A stretch of DNA of 64,000 nucleotides from Gemmatimonadota bacterium (GCA_021413975.1 JAIOPJ010000029.1:1-64000); one strand, 5' to 3'; counted from the first letter of the stretch, positions 44,072 to 53,044 are shown. The notes: generated by a model from the letters alone, not told the origin. Made by a program: numbers and translations.

Positions 44072-45454
44072 ATGCACGTTCCTGCGCTCGTTCGACATGC
44101 GGCGACTGCCGCGCTGCTCGCCGCCTCCGCGCGATCGCTCGCTGCGCAGGGGACGATCCGCGGAGTCGTGAACGACTCGCTGCTCTCGGCGGCACCCCTC
44201 TCCGGCGCGATGGTGATCCTCCAGGGTGCGCCGAATACGGCGGTCACCGATCGCTTCGGGCGGTTCGTCATGCGCGACGTGCCGGCCGGGAGGTACGCCA
44301 TCGGCTTCTTCCACCCGGTGCTCGACTCCCTCGAAGCGACCGCCCCCCTCGGACGCGTGGAGGTGCGGGACGGCGAGACCTCCGTCATCACACTCGGCAT
44401 GCCGAGCGCGAACACGCTGAGTCTCGCGCTCTGCGGCCGCGAGTCGGAGCAGGCCACCTCGGTCGTGTTCGGCGTGGTCCGCGACGCCGAACGCGGCGAG
44501 CCGCTCGGCGGCGCCCTGGTGCGCACCTACTGGTACCAGATGGCACTCATCGCCGGCGTGACGCGCGAGACGCAACGGGTGGAGTCCGATACGGCGGATG
44601 CCGACGGCCGGTACGTGATCTGCGGCGTGCCGAACGACATCTCGCTCACGCTGGCGTCGTCCATCGAAGAGCAGGTGACGGGTGACCTCACCCTCGCGCT
44701 CGATCATCTCCCGATCGGCCGCCGCGACCTCATCGTCAGTCGCAGCGACACCGCCGCTCGCAGGCCGCCACCGGTCGCGAGCGACGACACCGTCCCGCGG
44801 CGCCGGCCGCCCGGCAGTGCCCGGCTCCGCCTGCTGGTCACCACCACGCAGGGCCGTCCGGTCGAAGGGGCGACCGTGGGTGTGCGCGAGACGAGCGCGA
44901 ACTCCACGACCGATGTCGCCGGCCGCGCGCGGCTCGCCGGCATTCCCGCAGGCTCGCAGACGCTCATCGTGCGCAAACCGGGGTCCGAGCCCGTGACGCG
45001 CATCGTGGCGCTGCGGCCGGGGATCGACAACGAACTCACCGTCGAGATCGGACGCACCATCACCATGCTCCCGACCGTCGCGGTCACGGGACAGCGCCGG
45101 AGCCAGCTCGAGTCGGACATCACCCGCCGTCGGATGCTCGGGTACGGGAAGTTCTTCAACGCCAACCAACTCGAGGGCGCGACGCGCGGCCTCGCCTTCT
45201 GGGCCATGATCCCCGGCGTCACGCTGGGCATGGACGGGATGGACGTGCTCCCGCTGCTGCGCAACAGCCTGGGCAATCCCTGCCAGCCGAACGTCTGGGT
45301 CGACGGTGCGCTGCAGAACAGCGTCGTGGCCTGGGAACTGCGCACCTACCTGATCGGCGCGCGGTGGATGGAGATCTACCCCAGCTCGGCGAACCGGCCG
45401 CCCGAGTTCACGTCGTCAGGGGACTGCGGGGCGCTGGTGATCTGGACGGGCTGA
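44072..45454 (+). CDS. Exported carboxypeptidase-regulatory-like domain protein with TonB-plug-like end
   Basis: A 460-residue exported protein (signal peptide ends SLAAQ near 26). Three carboxypeptidase-regulatory-like Ig modules follow: GTIRGVVNDSLLSAAPLSGAMV (near 27), FGVVRDAERGEPLGGALV (near 132) and LRLLVTTTQGRPVEGATV (near 252). The C-terminus (about 340-460) contains MLPTVAVTGQRR, GMDVLPLLRNSL and DCGALVIWTG, like a TonB receptor plug without the barrel. Proteins with this order are common in Gemmatimonadota as I recall them. Role unknown, probably outer-membrane associated. Confidence 0.85.
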   Translation: MHVPALVRHAATAALLAASARSLAAQGTIRGVVNDSLLSAAPLSGAMVILQGAPNTAVTDRFGRFVMRDVPAGRYAIGFFHPVLDSLEATAPLGRVEVRDGETSVITLGMPSANTLSLALCGRESEQATSVVFGVVRDAERGEPLGGALVRTYWYQMALIAGVTRETQRVESDTADADGRYVICGVPNDISLTLASSIEEQVTGDLTLALDHLPIGRRDLIVSRSDTAARRPPPVASDDTVPRRRPPGSARLRLLVTTTQGRPVEGATVGVRETSANSTTDVAGRARLAGIPAGSQTLIVRKPGSEPVTRIVALRPGIDNELTVEIGRTITMLPTVAVTGQRRSQLESDITRRRMLGYGKFFNANQLEGATRGLAFWAMIPGVTLGMDGMDVLPLLRNSLGNPCQPNVWVDGALQNSVVAWELRTYLIGARWMEIYPSSANRPPEFTSSGDCGALVIWTG

Positions 45455-45533
45455 CCCGATCGGTCGCCTCTGCCGCGCGGTCGCCCGAAAGGCTACGATT
45501 GGGGCGCGTGTCACGCTCCCTCGCAGAGGCCCA

Positions 45534-47735
45534 ATGAACACCGCCGCTCGCTCCGCTCTCCGCGCCACGTTGGCGCTCGTCGTTCTCGTTCCCTCGGCCG
45601 CGCTCGCCCAGCGTCGACCCACAGCGGCTTCCGCCTCCGCTCCCACCATCGCGAGTTTCACACTCGACCAGGTGATGAGCGCCCCCTACCCCACCAACCT
45701 CACCGCCGCCGCCACGGGCGAGAAGCTCGCCTGGACGCTCAACGAGCGCGGCAAGCGCAACGTCTGGGTCGCCGAGGGCCCCGCCTTCGCGGCGCGGCGA
45801 CTGACGAACTACGAGACCGACGACGGTCAGGAGCTCAACGCCGTCCAGATCTCCGACGACGGCAAGTGGGTCGTCTACATGCGCGGCGGCGACTTCGGTT
45901 CCAACTGGGACGACGCGATGCCGGTGAACCCCACCGCGATGCCGAACCCCATGAAGGTCGAGATCTGGGCCGTGCCGTTCGCGGGCGGCACACCCGTCTC
46001 GCTCGGCGAGGGACTGAGTCCGGTGATCTCGCCGCGCAGTGACGTGGTGGTGTTCGAGCGCGCGCGCCAGCTCTGGTCCATCGCCATCGACGCCTCGTCG
46101 CCCGCCAAACGGCTCTTCGACCAACGAGGCAGCGCCGGCGAGGCGCAGTTCTCCCCCGACGGATCGCGCATCGCATTCGTCAGCGGCCGCGGCGATCACG
46201 CGTTCATCGGCATCTACACGAACGAGACGACGCCGATCCTCTACGTGGCGCCGAGCACCAACCGTGACGGGTCGCCACGCTGGTCGCTCGACGGCAAGCA
46301 GATCGCGTTCGTGCGCCGCCCGGGCGCCGGTGGTGCCGCGGTGAACTCCCTCGAGATCCAGCCCTCTCCCTGGAGCATCTGGATCGCCGACGCGGCGACC
46401 GGCGAGGCGAGGCAGCGTTGGGTGAGCGAGGCGTCACTGCGCGGCAGCGTGCCGAGCACGCATGGCGGCACCAACCTCAACTGGGCCGCCGGCGATCGCA
46501 TCGCATTCATGAGCATGCAGGACGGCTGGTCGCACCTCTACTCCATGACCGCACGCGGCACCGACGCGCCACTGCTGCTGACGCCGGGCGACCACATGGC
46601 GGAGTACGTCACGCTCTCGAGTGACCGGAGGTTCCTCCTCTACGCCGGCAACCTCGGCGGCACTCCGGGCGACATCGATCGCCGCCATGTCGTGCGCGCA
46701 CCGGTGGACCGCGCCGCGCCCGAGGTGCTCACGCCGGGCGCCGGACTCGAATGGACGCCCGTCTCCATGAGCAACGGTCGCATCGCCGCGATCGGCGGCA
46801 CGGCGCAGAAGCCGCCGGTGCCGTTCGTCCTCGAGGCCGCCGGCGACGCGCGCGCCGCCGGCAGCACGCCGCGCCGCTGGCTCGGTGAATCGCAGGTGCC
46901 GTCCGACTTCCCCTCGGCACAACTCGTGGTGCCCAAGCAGGTCATCTACAAGTCGGCCGACGGCCTGACCGTGCACGCGCAGCTCTTCGAGCCCGCCGGA
47001 GGCGGAGCGGGACGCAAGCCGGCCATCGTCTACGTGCACGGCGGTCCGCCGCGGCAGATGTTGCTCGGCTGGCACTACGGCGACTACTACTGGAACGCCT
47101 ACGCCGAGAACCAGTATCTCGCGAGCCGCGGCTTCGTGGTGCTCGCGATCAACTACCGGCTCGGCATCGGCTACGGCCATGACTTCCAGCGCCCGCCCAA
47201 TGCCGGCATGGCCGGCGCGAGCGAGTATCTCGACGTGAAGGCGGCGGGTGAATGGCTGCGCGCGCAGGCGAACGTCGATCCGGCGCGGATCGCGATCTAC
47301 GGCGGCAGCTACGGCGGCTATCTCACCGCGCTCGCGCTGGGCCGCGATTCCGACCTCTTCGCCACCGGCGTGGACATCCACGGCGTGCACGACTGGACGA
47401 GCGATTCGGGCAACCGCTTCGGTGCCGGCACCTTCCGCTTCGAGCGCCCCACGAGCGAAGTGGAGGCGATGGCGCGCACCGCGTGGCAGGCGTCGCCGGT
47501 CAGTTCGGTGCTCACCTGGCGGTCACCCGCGCTCTTCATCCATGCGGACGACGACCGCAACGTGCGCTTCTCGCAGACGGTGGATCTGCTGCAGCGCCTG
47601 CGCGCGCAGAAGGTGGAGCTGGAGGAGATCACGATCGTCGACGACACGCACCATTTCATGCGGCATGAGAACCAGAAGCGCGTGAATGCGGCGATCGCGG
47701 GCTATCTCGAGAAGAAGCTCAAGCCGGTCATGTGA
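45534..47735 (+). CDS. Exported S9-family prolyl-oligopeptidase-like peptidase
   Basis: A 733-residue serine peptidase. Signal peptide about 1-25 (ends ALAQ). An N-terminal beta-propeller covers about 40-470 with repeats such as DGQELNAVQISDDGKWVVY and AQFSPDGSRIAFVS. The C-terminal alpha/beta hydrolase domain carries the nucleophile Ser592 in GGSYGGYL, an acid in HADDDRNVRF (near 672) and a His in DDTHHFMRH (near 705). It would cleave peptides in the periplasm. A possible TACGAT -10 box lies about 35 bases upstream of ATG 45534. The MBL hydrolase gene begins on its stop codon. Confidence 0.93.
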   Translation: MNTAARSALRATLALVVLVPSAALAQRRPTAASASAPTIASFTLDQVMSAPYPTNLTAAATGEKLAWTLNERGKRNVWVAEGPAFAARRLTNYETDDGQELNAVQISDDGKWVVYMRGGDFGSNWDDAMPVNPTAMPNPMKVEIWAVPFAGGTPVSLGEGLSPVISPRSDVVVFERARQLWSIAIDASSPAKRLFDQRGSAGEAQFSPDGSRIAFVSGRGDHAFIGIYTNETTPILYVAPSTNRDGSPRWSLDGKQIAFVRRPGAGGAAVNSLEIQPSPWSIWIADAATGEARQRWVSEASLRGSVPSTHGGTNLNWAAGDRIAFMSMQDGWSHLYSMTARGTDAPLLLTPGDHMAEYVTLSSDRRFLLYAGNLGGTPGDIDRRHVVRAPVDRAAPEVLTPGAGLEWTPVSMSNGRIAAIGGTAQKPPVPFVLEAAGDARAAGSTPRRWLGESQVPSDFPSAQLVVPKQVIYKSADGLTVHAQLFEPAGGGAGRKPAIVYVHGGPPRQMLLGWHYGDYYWNAYAENQYLASRGFVVLAINYRLGIGYGHDFQRPPNAGMAGASEYLDVKAAGEWLRAQANVDPARIAIYGGSYGGYLTALALGRDSDLFATGVDIHGVHDWTSDSGNRFGAGTFRFERPTSEVEAMARTAWQASPVSSVLTWRSPALFIHADDDRNVRFSQTVDLLQRLRAQKVELEEITIVDDTHHFMRHENQKRVNAAIAGYLEKKLKPVM

Positions 47736-48637
47736 TGCGTGGATCCCTGGTCTTGGCGCTCGCGCTCACGCTGCCCGGGTGCGTAGCGCGCGCCCAGGTT
47801 TCCGCGACGCAGGTCGTGATGCTCGGCACCGGGACCCCCAACGCCGATCCTGACCGCAGCGGTCCTGCGGTGAGCGTCGTCCGTGACGGCCGTTCCTACC
47901 TCGTGGACGCGGGACCCGGCATCGTTCGCCGTGCGGCGGCCGCTGCACGCCTCGGGTTCACCGCGCTCGAGCCCAAGAACCTCAAGGTGCTCTTCCTCAC
48001 GCATCTGCATTCGGACCACACCATCGGCCTTCCCGACGTGATCCTCAGCAGCTGGGTGCTCGAACGCACCACGCCGCTCGAGCTCTACGGTCCGCCGGGC
48101 ACCAAGGCGATGGTCGATCATCTCCTCGCCGCCTATTCCGCCGACATCCGCAACCGGCTCGACGGACTCGAGCCGGCCAACGAGACCGGATACCTGGTGA
48201 ATGTCCACGAGATCGCGCCCGGAATGGTCTTCGACGACGGCAACGTGAAGGTCACCGCCTTCGCCGTGCCGCACGGCGACTGGGAGGTGGCGTTCGGGTA
48301 TCGGTTCGACTCCGCCGACCGCTCGATCGTGATCTCCGGCGACACGCGCGCGAGCGACGCGGTGGTCACGGCCTGCAATGGCTGCGACCTTCTGCTGCAC
48401 GAGGTCTACTCGGCCGAGCGCTTCAAGACGCGACCGCCGGAGTGGCAGCGGTACCATGCGCGCGCGCACACGAGCACCGAGGAACTCGCGGCGCTCGCCA
48501 CGCGGGCGCGCGCCGGGCAGTTGCTGCTCTATCATCAGCTGTACTGGGGCACCGACGACGCGGGGCTGATCGCAGAGCTCGCGCGTGCCGGCTACGCGCG
48601 CGCGGTGGTCGCGGCGCGGGATCTCGGGATCTACTAG
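47735..48637 (+). CDS. Exported metallo-beta-lactamase-fold hydrolase
   Basis: A 300-residue protein with a signal peptide (RGSLVLALALTLPGCVARAQ). The metal motif is THLHSDHTIGL (HxHxDH), with further ligands in SGDTRASDAV (Asp) and HEVYSAERF, and a later AHTSTEELAAL and LYHQLYW, resembling RNase Z/arylsulfatase-like MBL hydrolases. ATG 47735 overlaps the peptidase stop (TGATG), so the two are co-translated. Substrate unknown. Confidence 0.9.
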   Translation: MRGSLVLALALTLPGCVARAQVSATQVVMLGTGTPNADPDRSGPAVSVVRDGRSYLVDAGPGIVRRAAAAARLGFTALEPKNLKVLFLTHLHSDHTIGLPDVILSSWVLERTTPLELYGPPGTKAMVDHLLAAYSADIRNRLDGLEPANETGYLVNVHEIAPGMVFDDGNVKVTAFAVPHGDWEVAFGYRFDSADRSIVISGDTRASDAVVTACNGCDLLLHEVYSAERFKTRPPEWQRYHARAHTSTEELAALATRARAGQLLLYHQLYWGTDDAGLIAELARAGYARAVVAARDLGIY

Positions 48638-48734
48638 AACTGCAGAGGGGAGGTGGGAGAGGGGAGGAGGCCGCCCGTTCGGGCAGCCTTCGCTGCGTCC
48701 GCCCGTGCGCTCTTCCCACTCCCTTCTTCCTCGA

Positions 48735-49544
48735 TCATCTCTTGGTGGCCGAGATGATGGTGTAGTCGAGTCGTCCGCCGCGTCCCGCCCCGGCGATCCC
48801 GACGCCGGTCGCGAGGGCGCGCCAGCCGCCGGACTGCGGTCGCATCGCCCAGCGCAGCGCCGAGCGGAAGGCGAAGCGCGAGAATCCGCCGAGCACGTCG
48901 GGCCCGCATCGGACCAGGCGATCGAGCACCCACCCGGCCTCGGCGAGGACCGGCTCCACGTCCTGCGCCGACCAGAGGTTCTCGGTGGGGATCGCCGCAC
49001 GCCGGGCGACCTCGGCCACGCCTCGGCTCGCGCGTTCACGATACGGCACCAGCAGATCCGCGAGGCCGAGCCGTGCTCCCGGAGCGACACCGGCACCCAA
49101 GCGCTTGAGCCAGTTCGCGCGCGAGGCGAAGAGGTACGCCGCATCGACGCAGACCACGGCGGTCACGCCGGGGAAGTCGCGCGCGAACTCCATGGTCTCC
49201 GCCTCACCGCGCCGGAGCGTGATCCGGTCGCGCAGTCCCCATGCGTTCACCCGCTCCTGTGTCGCGAGCACGATGGCCGGATCGGGCTCGACGCCGATCG
49301 CGCGCTTCACGCCGAACTCCTTGACCCAGAGCGCGAGCGAGTCACCGTGCCCGCAGGCGATGTCGAGCACCACGTCGCCCGGACCGAGCCGCGCCGCCTG
49401 GCCGGTGCGCCGCGCGAGGTCGGTCGCGGCCTCTGCATAGGTGCGCGCGTCGCGCCAGAAGCCGAGGTTGGTCCACTGGGCGCCGCTGTCCGGGGAGTTC
49501 AGCAGCGTGGCGTCGACCACGGGGCGCGGTGTTCTGGTGGTCAT
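48735..49544 (-). CDS. SAM-dependent methyltransferase
   Basis: A 269-residue class I methyltransferase. Motif I is VVLDIACGHGDSLAL (near 58-72), with the acidic end of strand 2 in IGVEPDP and a motif near VVCVDAAYLF. The C-terminal half resembles cyclopropane-synthase/small-molecule methyltransferases. ATG 49544 overlaps the DUF2490 stop by one base, making a two-gene unit. Substrate unknown. Confidence 0.88.
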   Translation of the reverse strand: MTTRTPRPVVDATLLNSPDSGAQWTNLGFWRDARTYAEAATDLARRTGQAARLGPGDVVLDIACGHGDSLALWVKEFGVKRAIGVEPDPAIVLATQERVNAWGLRDRITLRRGEAETMEFARDFPGVTAVVCVDAAYLFASRANWLKRLGAGVAPGARLGLADLLVPYRERASRGVAEVARRAAIPTENLWSAQDVEPVLAEAGWVLDRLVRCGPDVLGGFSRFAFRSALRWAMRPQSGGWRALATGVGIAGAGRGGRLDYTIISATKR

Positions 49545-50278
49545 CACCTTCCCGACGTGACGACCCAGTTGATGGTCACGGTGTGGTTCACCTCGTTCGC
49601 CGGTCTGGAGGCGATCGCGTTCCAGAGGTTCATGTAGCCGACGTCGAGTCGCTGCCGCGCGGTGAGGGGCAGTCCCGCGCCGACGGCGAACCGGTTCTGC
49701 GTGAATCGTCCGGCCGATCCGCCGTGTCCCACCGGCAAGAGCAGCTCCTCTTGCAGGTAGCCGATGACCGCGCGGGATCGGTAGGTGAGTCCGCCGAGCG
49801 GGAGTTGCGCGCGCACCATGTACCGTGCGCGCTGTTGGTAGCCGTAGCCGGTGGTCACCGTGGCGATCCAGCGCTGCTCCCACCGATAGCGATGCGTGAT
49901 CGCGGCCGGCCCGGCTGCGTGGGTGACGGTCAACTGCTGCCAGGTGCGATGCTCGCGCAGCGGCGTCGGAGCCGGGACCTCGCCGTACGGTGCGGTCCCG
50001 ACGTAGGTGTACCCCGCGCCGATCCGTACCCCGGGGGCGATGGTGTGGAGGATCCCGGGTCGGAGCAGCACCTGTTGCGGCTCACCGCCGAAGCCCATGC
50101 GGCGCCAGTTCCCGTCGAACCAGAGCGACGTCTTCGGGGAGACCCGGTGTTCGAGAGTCGTGGTGACCCAGAGCGCCTGCTGATGTACCGTGGGCCACGA
50201 ACCGCCTTGGCCTGCCGCGGCGGTGGCGACGAGTCCGAGCGCAAGGACAAGGAGGAGCGAGTGAGAGGCGCGCAGCAT
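49544..50278 (-). CDS. DUF2490-like outer-membrane beta-barrel protein
   Basis: A 244-residue exported protein (signal peptide LLLVLALGLVATAAAGQ). The mature part is alternating beta strands rich in aromatic residues (TSLWFDGNWRRMGF, GVRIGAGYTYVG, ENNH-like end NHTVTINWVV), as in DUF2490 and related small outer-membrane barrels. Start ATG 50278; a TATCAT box ends six bases upstream, implying a leaderless transcript. Function unknown. Confidence 0.8.
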   Translation of the reverse strand: MLRASHSLLLVLALGLVATAAAGQGGSWPTVHQQALWVTTTLEHRVSPKTSLWFDGNWRRMGFGGEPQQVLLRPGILHTIAPGVRIGAGYTYVGTAPYGEVPAPTPLREHRTWQQLTVTHAAGPAAITHRYRWEQRWIATVTTGYGYQQRARYMVRAQLPLGGLTYRSRAVIGYLQEELLLPVGHGGSAGRFTQNRFAVGAGLPLTARQRLDVGYMNLWNAIASRPANEVNHTVTINWVVTSGR

Positions 50279-50284
50279 GAGGGA

Positions 50285-50290
50285 ATGATA
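50285..50290 (-). promoter_or_regulatory. -10 box (TATCAT), predicted leaderless start
   Basis: On the minus strand TATCAT (50290-50285) is followed after six bases by ATG 50278. It directly follows the hairpin at 50292-50313, which ends the upstream gene. Confidence 0.4.
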
Positions 50291-50291
50291 A

Positions 50292-50313
50292 GGGCCACTC
50301 CGAGGAGTGGCCC
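50292..50313 (-). terminator. Hairpin terminator
   Basis: GGGCCACT (50292-50299) pairs with AGTGGCCC (50306-50313) around six bases. Read on the minus strand it is followed by TTATCATT. It lies 41 bases after the end of the upstream minus-strand gene. Confidence 0.55.
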
Positions 50314-50354
50314 AGAGGACCTTGGGGCGCGGTGCCGGCGCTCGAACGCGCTGC

Positions 50355-50822
50355 TCAGGGAGCGCGCCGCCCGGTCACGGGCTGCGGTGGCGGCAGCTCC
50401 ATCTGCATTCCCTCGAGCTCGCGGCCCAGGGTGCCCGTCATCACGTCATCGGTGACCTTGAGGATCCAGGTCGAGATCGCCGTGGTCGTGTGCTCTTCGC
50501 CATTCATGTTCAGCTTCGCTTCGGAGCGCTGCTTGAAGGTCACCTCGTTGCCGGCCGCCTTGAGGGCCGCGAAGCGTCCGTCGGGACGCGGCGGCAGGTT
50601 CGGGTTCGGCTCCATGTGCAGCGTCGCGACGAGCGAGTCGCCGACCTCCGTGATGGTGAGCAGTGCCTTGGCGCTGATCGCGGTGGGTTCACCGTTCTCG
50701 ATGCGCATGCCGCCGGTGTATTCGATGGTCCATTTGCCGGCGAGCGGATGCGCCTGGGCGTGCGCGACGACGGGGGAGAGCGCGAGCAGGGCGGCGAGGG
50801 CGAGTCTTGGGAATCGGTTCAC
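50355..50822 (-). CDS. Small exported protein, hypothetical
   Basis: A 155-residue exported protein with a signal peptide (RLALAALLALSPVVAHAQ). The mature part is a small beta-rich domain beginning PLAGKWTIEYTGG and containing ALLTITEVGDSLVATLHM and TGTLGRELEGMQM. This lipocalin-like pattern is seen in exported proteins with the form 'GxWxxxxxx...G.l....gd.l.gt'. GTG 50822 is the likely start, without a Shine-Dalgarno. No specific function is assigned. Confidence 0.75.
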   Translation of the reverse strand: MNRFPRLALAALLALSPVVAHAQAHPLAGKWTIEYTGGMRIENGEPTAISAKALLTITEVGDSLVATLHMEPNPNLPPRPDGRFAALKAAGNEVTFKQRSEAKLNMNGEEHTTTAISTWILKVTDDVMTGTLGRELEGMQMELPPPQPVTGRRAP

Positions 50823-50878
50823 TGGATTGGTCCGGGTGGGTGGTCTTCGCTCTGAGTCACGGGAAGGGTCCGAAGGGT

Positions 50879-51307
50879 TCACCGCACGGGGTCCACCCAC
50901 CGGAGCCGCGGGTATCGCCCGAAGTCGGCATCGGCCGAACAGAGTTCCGCTCCGCGCTCGATCGCGAGCGCGGCCAGGTGGGCATCGCTCACGAGACTCC
51001 CCGCGGCGCCGGACTCGTGCAGGAGATCGCGCATGATCGACCAGTGCTCGGGTCCGGGCTCGAGTGCCACGACGTTCGGTCGCGCCAACCAGGCGTCGAG
51101 GACCCCGATCGCCTGCTCGGAGGAGAGGGCCTGCGGGAAGACGCGCGCATTCGTGACCATGCTCAGGAAGCCCAGGATCACCGGCCACGGGAGCCCGACC
51201 GTCTCGTCGGTATTCAGGACGCGGTCGAGGAAGTTGCGCGCGTTGGCGTGGTGCGCGCTCCGCGAGTCGAGGGCGTAGAGCAGCAGGTTCACGTCGAGGA
51301 TCTTCAT
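50879..51307 (-). CDS. vapC: VapC-type PIN ribonuclease toxin
   Basis: A 142-residue PIN-domain toxin. Catalytic acids are visible in ILDVNLLLYALD (Asp5), the SDAHLAALAIERGAELCSADADFGRY block (Asp residues near 109, 126 and 128), and a central Glu/Asp. Enzymes of this family cut specific RNAs and are neutralised by the partner antitoxin, encoded eight bases upstream. It is unlike the PIN protein at 18852, so the window holds two independent systems. Confidence 0.9.
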   Translation of the reverse strand: MKILDVNLLLYALDSRSAHHANARNFLDRVLNTDETVGLPWPVILGFLSMVTNARVFPQALSSEQAIGVLDAWLARPNVVALEPGPEHWSIMRDLLHESGAAGSLVSDAHLAALAIERGAELCSADADFGRYPRLRWVDPVR

Positions 51308-51315
51308 CGGCGCGA

Positions 51316-51582
51316 CTACTTGCGGCGCTGGAGCTTGCGGACCGACTCCTGGTCCGCGAGGACGCTCGCGAGCGCGAGCGCCTTGTCCAAGTCGATGCCC
51401 TCGGGCACTGGGCCGAGCGCGAAGGTGGGCGTGAGGTACGGCTCGGTGACTCGTGCCCCGGACATGGAGAGCCCGCGGTGGATCACGCGATTCAGCTCCT
51501 CGCGGAACGAACGCCCGGAGCGCATCGAGTCGGAGCGCACGCGTTCAAGGAGGTCTGGATCGATGTCGACCGTCGTTCGCAT
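51316..51582 (-). CDS. vapB: VapB-type antitoxin
   Basis: An 88-residue antitoxin. Residues 1-45 (RTTVDIDPDLLERVRSDSM, GRSFREELNRVIHRGL) form a ribbon-helix-helix DNA-binding domain; the C-terminal half (VPEGIDLDKALALASVLADQ) is the likely toxin-binding tail. ATG 51582 sits directly downstream of a promoter and palindromic operator, consistent with autorepression. It is followed after eight bases by the toxin gene. Confidence 0.9.
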   Translation of the reverse strand: MRTTVDIDPDLLERVRSDSMRSGRSFREELNRVIHRGLSMSGARVTEPYLTPTFALGPVPEGIDLDKALALASVLADQESVRKLQRRK

Positions 51583-51616
51583 TGATGATGCTAACGCATC
51601 ATTCAGATGATGTCAA
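51583..51616 (-). promoter_or_regulatory. vapBC promoter and palindromic operator, leaderless
   Basis: On the minus strand: TTGACA (51616-51611), a 17-base spacer, TAGCAT (51593-51588), then five bases to ATG 51582. The operator ATGATGC-4-GCATCAT (51585-51602) covers the -10 box, and a third half-site ATGATG lies at 51607-51612. No Shine-Dalgarno, so the message probably starts at the ATG. Confidence 0.8.
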
Positions 51617-51954
51617 TACGCTAGAATGCAATTCGACGACATCAGTCGACGAGTTCAATCGCTATAACTGGTTGTCAGTAAGCTTCTTACCTGCGTCCAA
51701 TACTATCGTTGTGCTCCGAATCCGTCAGCATTCCTCGCCGTCGGAACAGCTGGTCGAAGAACCGCCGCTCCTCGGACTCCCACCGGACCGGCCAGGTCGG
51801 ACTCCTTGTCGTCCTCCGGCACGAAGGGTGAGGTCGACGCGACGCCGCACGCGATCGGGCGCAGACCGAAGGCGAAGAGCCCAGGCGGGTGAGCCGTGCC
51901 GCCAGGACCGACCGCGTCGTCTTCATGATGTCCCTCGCCATGGAAGCGGTCTCG
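51617..51954. other. 338-base stretch without a recognised gene
   Basis: The first 100 bases are unusually AT-rich for this chromosome; the rest is GC-rich with chance frames on both strands. Beyond the vapBC promoter at its left edge I see nothing assignable. GGAAG at 51942-51946 is the ribosome-binding site of the next gene. Confidence 0.5.
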
Positions 51955-52194
51955 ATGAACAGTCCTGTCGCCAGACTCACCTGCCTAGCGGTGCTGACCC
52001 TCGCGGCCGCCTGCGGCTCGAGCTCCGAAGCGCCGAAACCCCCGCCGCGCACGGCCGCCCAGCAACGGGCGGTCGACTCGACCCTCGGCGCGTCCAACCT
52101 GCCCGGCGCGCGCGGCGTGAAGGGCGCGCTCGCCGTGAGCGATTCCGCGGCGGCCAAGCGGCGGATGGAGGATTCGATCGCGGCCAACCCCTGA
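51955..52194 (+). CDS. Small lipoprotein
   Basis: A 79-residue lipoprotein: signal ARLTCLAVLTLAAACGSSS with the lipidated Cys near residue 20. The mature part is a low-complexity Ala/Ser/Pro-rich tail ending in KRRMEDSIAANP, probably helical. ATG 51955 has GGAAG eight bases upstream; upstream in-frame starts lack support. Function unknown. Confidence 0.7.
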   Translation: MNSPVARLTCLAVLTLAAACGSSSEAPKPPPRTAAQQRAVDSTLGASNLPGARGVKGALAVSDSAAAKRRMEDSIAANP

Positions 52195-52213
52195 GTCGAA
52201 CGCCCTCCGTGAG

Positions 52214-52219
52214 TAGACT
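52214..52219 (+). promoter_or_regulatory. -10 box (TAGACT), predicted leaderless start
   Basis: TAGACT is followed after six bases by GTG 52226 with no Shine-Dalgarno. CTGAGT, 17 bases further upstream, is a weak -35. Confidence 0.45.
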
Positions 52220-52225
52220 TCACGG

Positions 52226-53044
52226 GTGACCGCACCGTACTTCAGCCGCTACGTCGCACTCGGTGACAGTTCCACCGAAGGACTCGACGACCCGGTCGCC
52301 CCCGGCCGCTACCGCGGCTGGGCCGATCGGCTCGCCGCCCACGTGGCCCACGCGCGCCTCGCGGCCGAACCCGCGGCCGAGCCGCTCCTCTACGCGAACC
52401 TCGGCGTCCGCGGCCGCAAGACGCGCCAGATCCTCGACGAGCAGCTGGCCCCCGCGCTCGCCATGAAGCCCGACCTCGCGACGGTGTTCAGCGGCACCAA
52501 TGACATCATCCGCAGCGGCTTCCTGCTCGAGCCGGTGATCGACGACATCCGCACCATGCAGCGCGCCCTCCGCGAGGCCGGCGCCACGGTGCTCACGATC
52601 ACCATGCCCGACCTCTCCGAGGTGATGCCCTTCGCCGGGCGCGCCGCGCCCAAGCTGCGCGCCTTCAACGCCGCCGTGCGCGAGGTCTCGCGCGAGACCG
52701 GGACGATCGTCGTCGACCTCGCCGCGCGACCGTTCGCGACCGATCCGCGCTTCTGGAGCGAGGACCGGTTGCACGCCAACAGCGAAGGGCACCGACGGAT
52801 CGCCGCCGCCCTCGCGCATGCGCTCGGGCTGCCGCACGTGGACGACCGCTGGGCCGAGCCGCTGCCTCCCCGCCCGAGTCCCTCGGCGGTGCAACGCGTG
52901 GCGAGGGAACTGCGATGGACCCGCGACTACTTCATCCCCTGGGTGTGGCGCCATGCGCGCGGCCGCTCCTCGGGCGACGGCATCACGGCGAAGCGGCCCC
53001 ACCTGTCGCCGGTGCTCGATCGCGCGTCGCACGCGAGTCCGTAA
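52226..53044 (+). CDS. SGNH/GDSL-family hydrolase
   Basis: A 272-residue cytoplasmic esterase/lipase-like protein. Block I is YVALGDSSTEG (Ser near residue 15), the glycine block is NLGVRG, block III FSGTNDI (near 90) and block V EDRLHANSEGH with the catalytic Asp and His (near 178-181). These enzymes hydrolyse esters or acyl groups; substrate unknown. Start GTG 52226, apparently on a leaderless message. The C-terminal 60 residues are basic and family-specific. Confidence 0.92.
   Translation: MTAPYFSRYVALGDSSTEGLDDPVAPGRYRGWADRLAAHVAHARLAAEPAAEPLLYANLGVRGRKTRQILDEQLAPALAMKPDLATVFSGTNDIIRSGFLLEPVIDDIRTMQRALREAGATVLTITMPDLSEVMPFAGRAAPKLRAFNAAVREVSRETGTIVVDLAARPFATDPRFWSEDRLHANSEGHRRIAAALAHALGLPHVDDRWAEPLPPRPSPSAVQRVARELRWTRDYFIPWVWRHARGRSSGDGITAKRPHLSPVLDRASHASP

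Noticed and set aside
42431-45169. A 912-residue minus-strand open frame opposite ettA and the next gene
   Set aside because: Crosses a terminator and two genes; no recognisable protein features.
48644-48733. GAGGGGAGG / CTCCCTTC purine-pyrimidine tracts between convergent genes, also seen at 40813 and 54985
   Set aside because: Arms pair only imperfectly and the tracts are simple sequence; not enough to call a defined element or terminator.
51453-52229. A plus-strand open frame across the vapB promoter region
   Set aside because: Antisense to vapB, no start signals, ends inside the start of the SGNH gene; chance frame.
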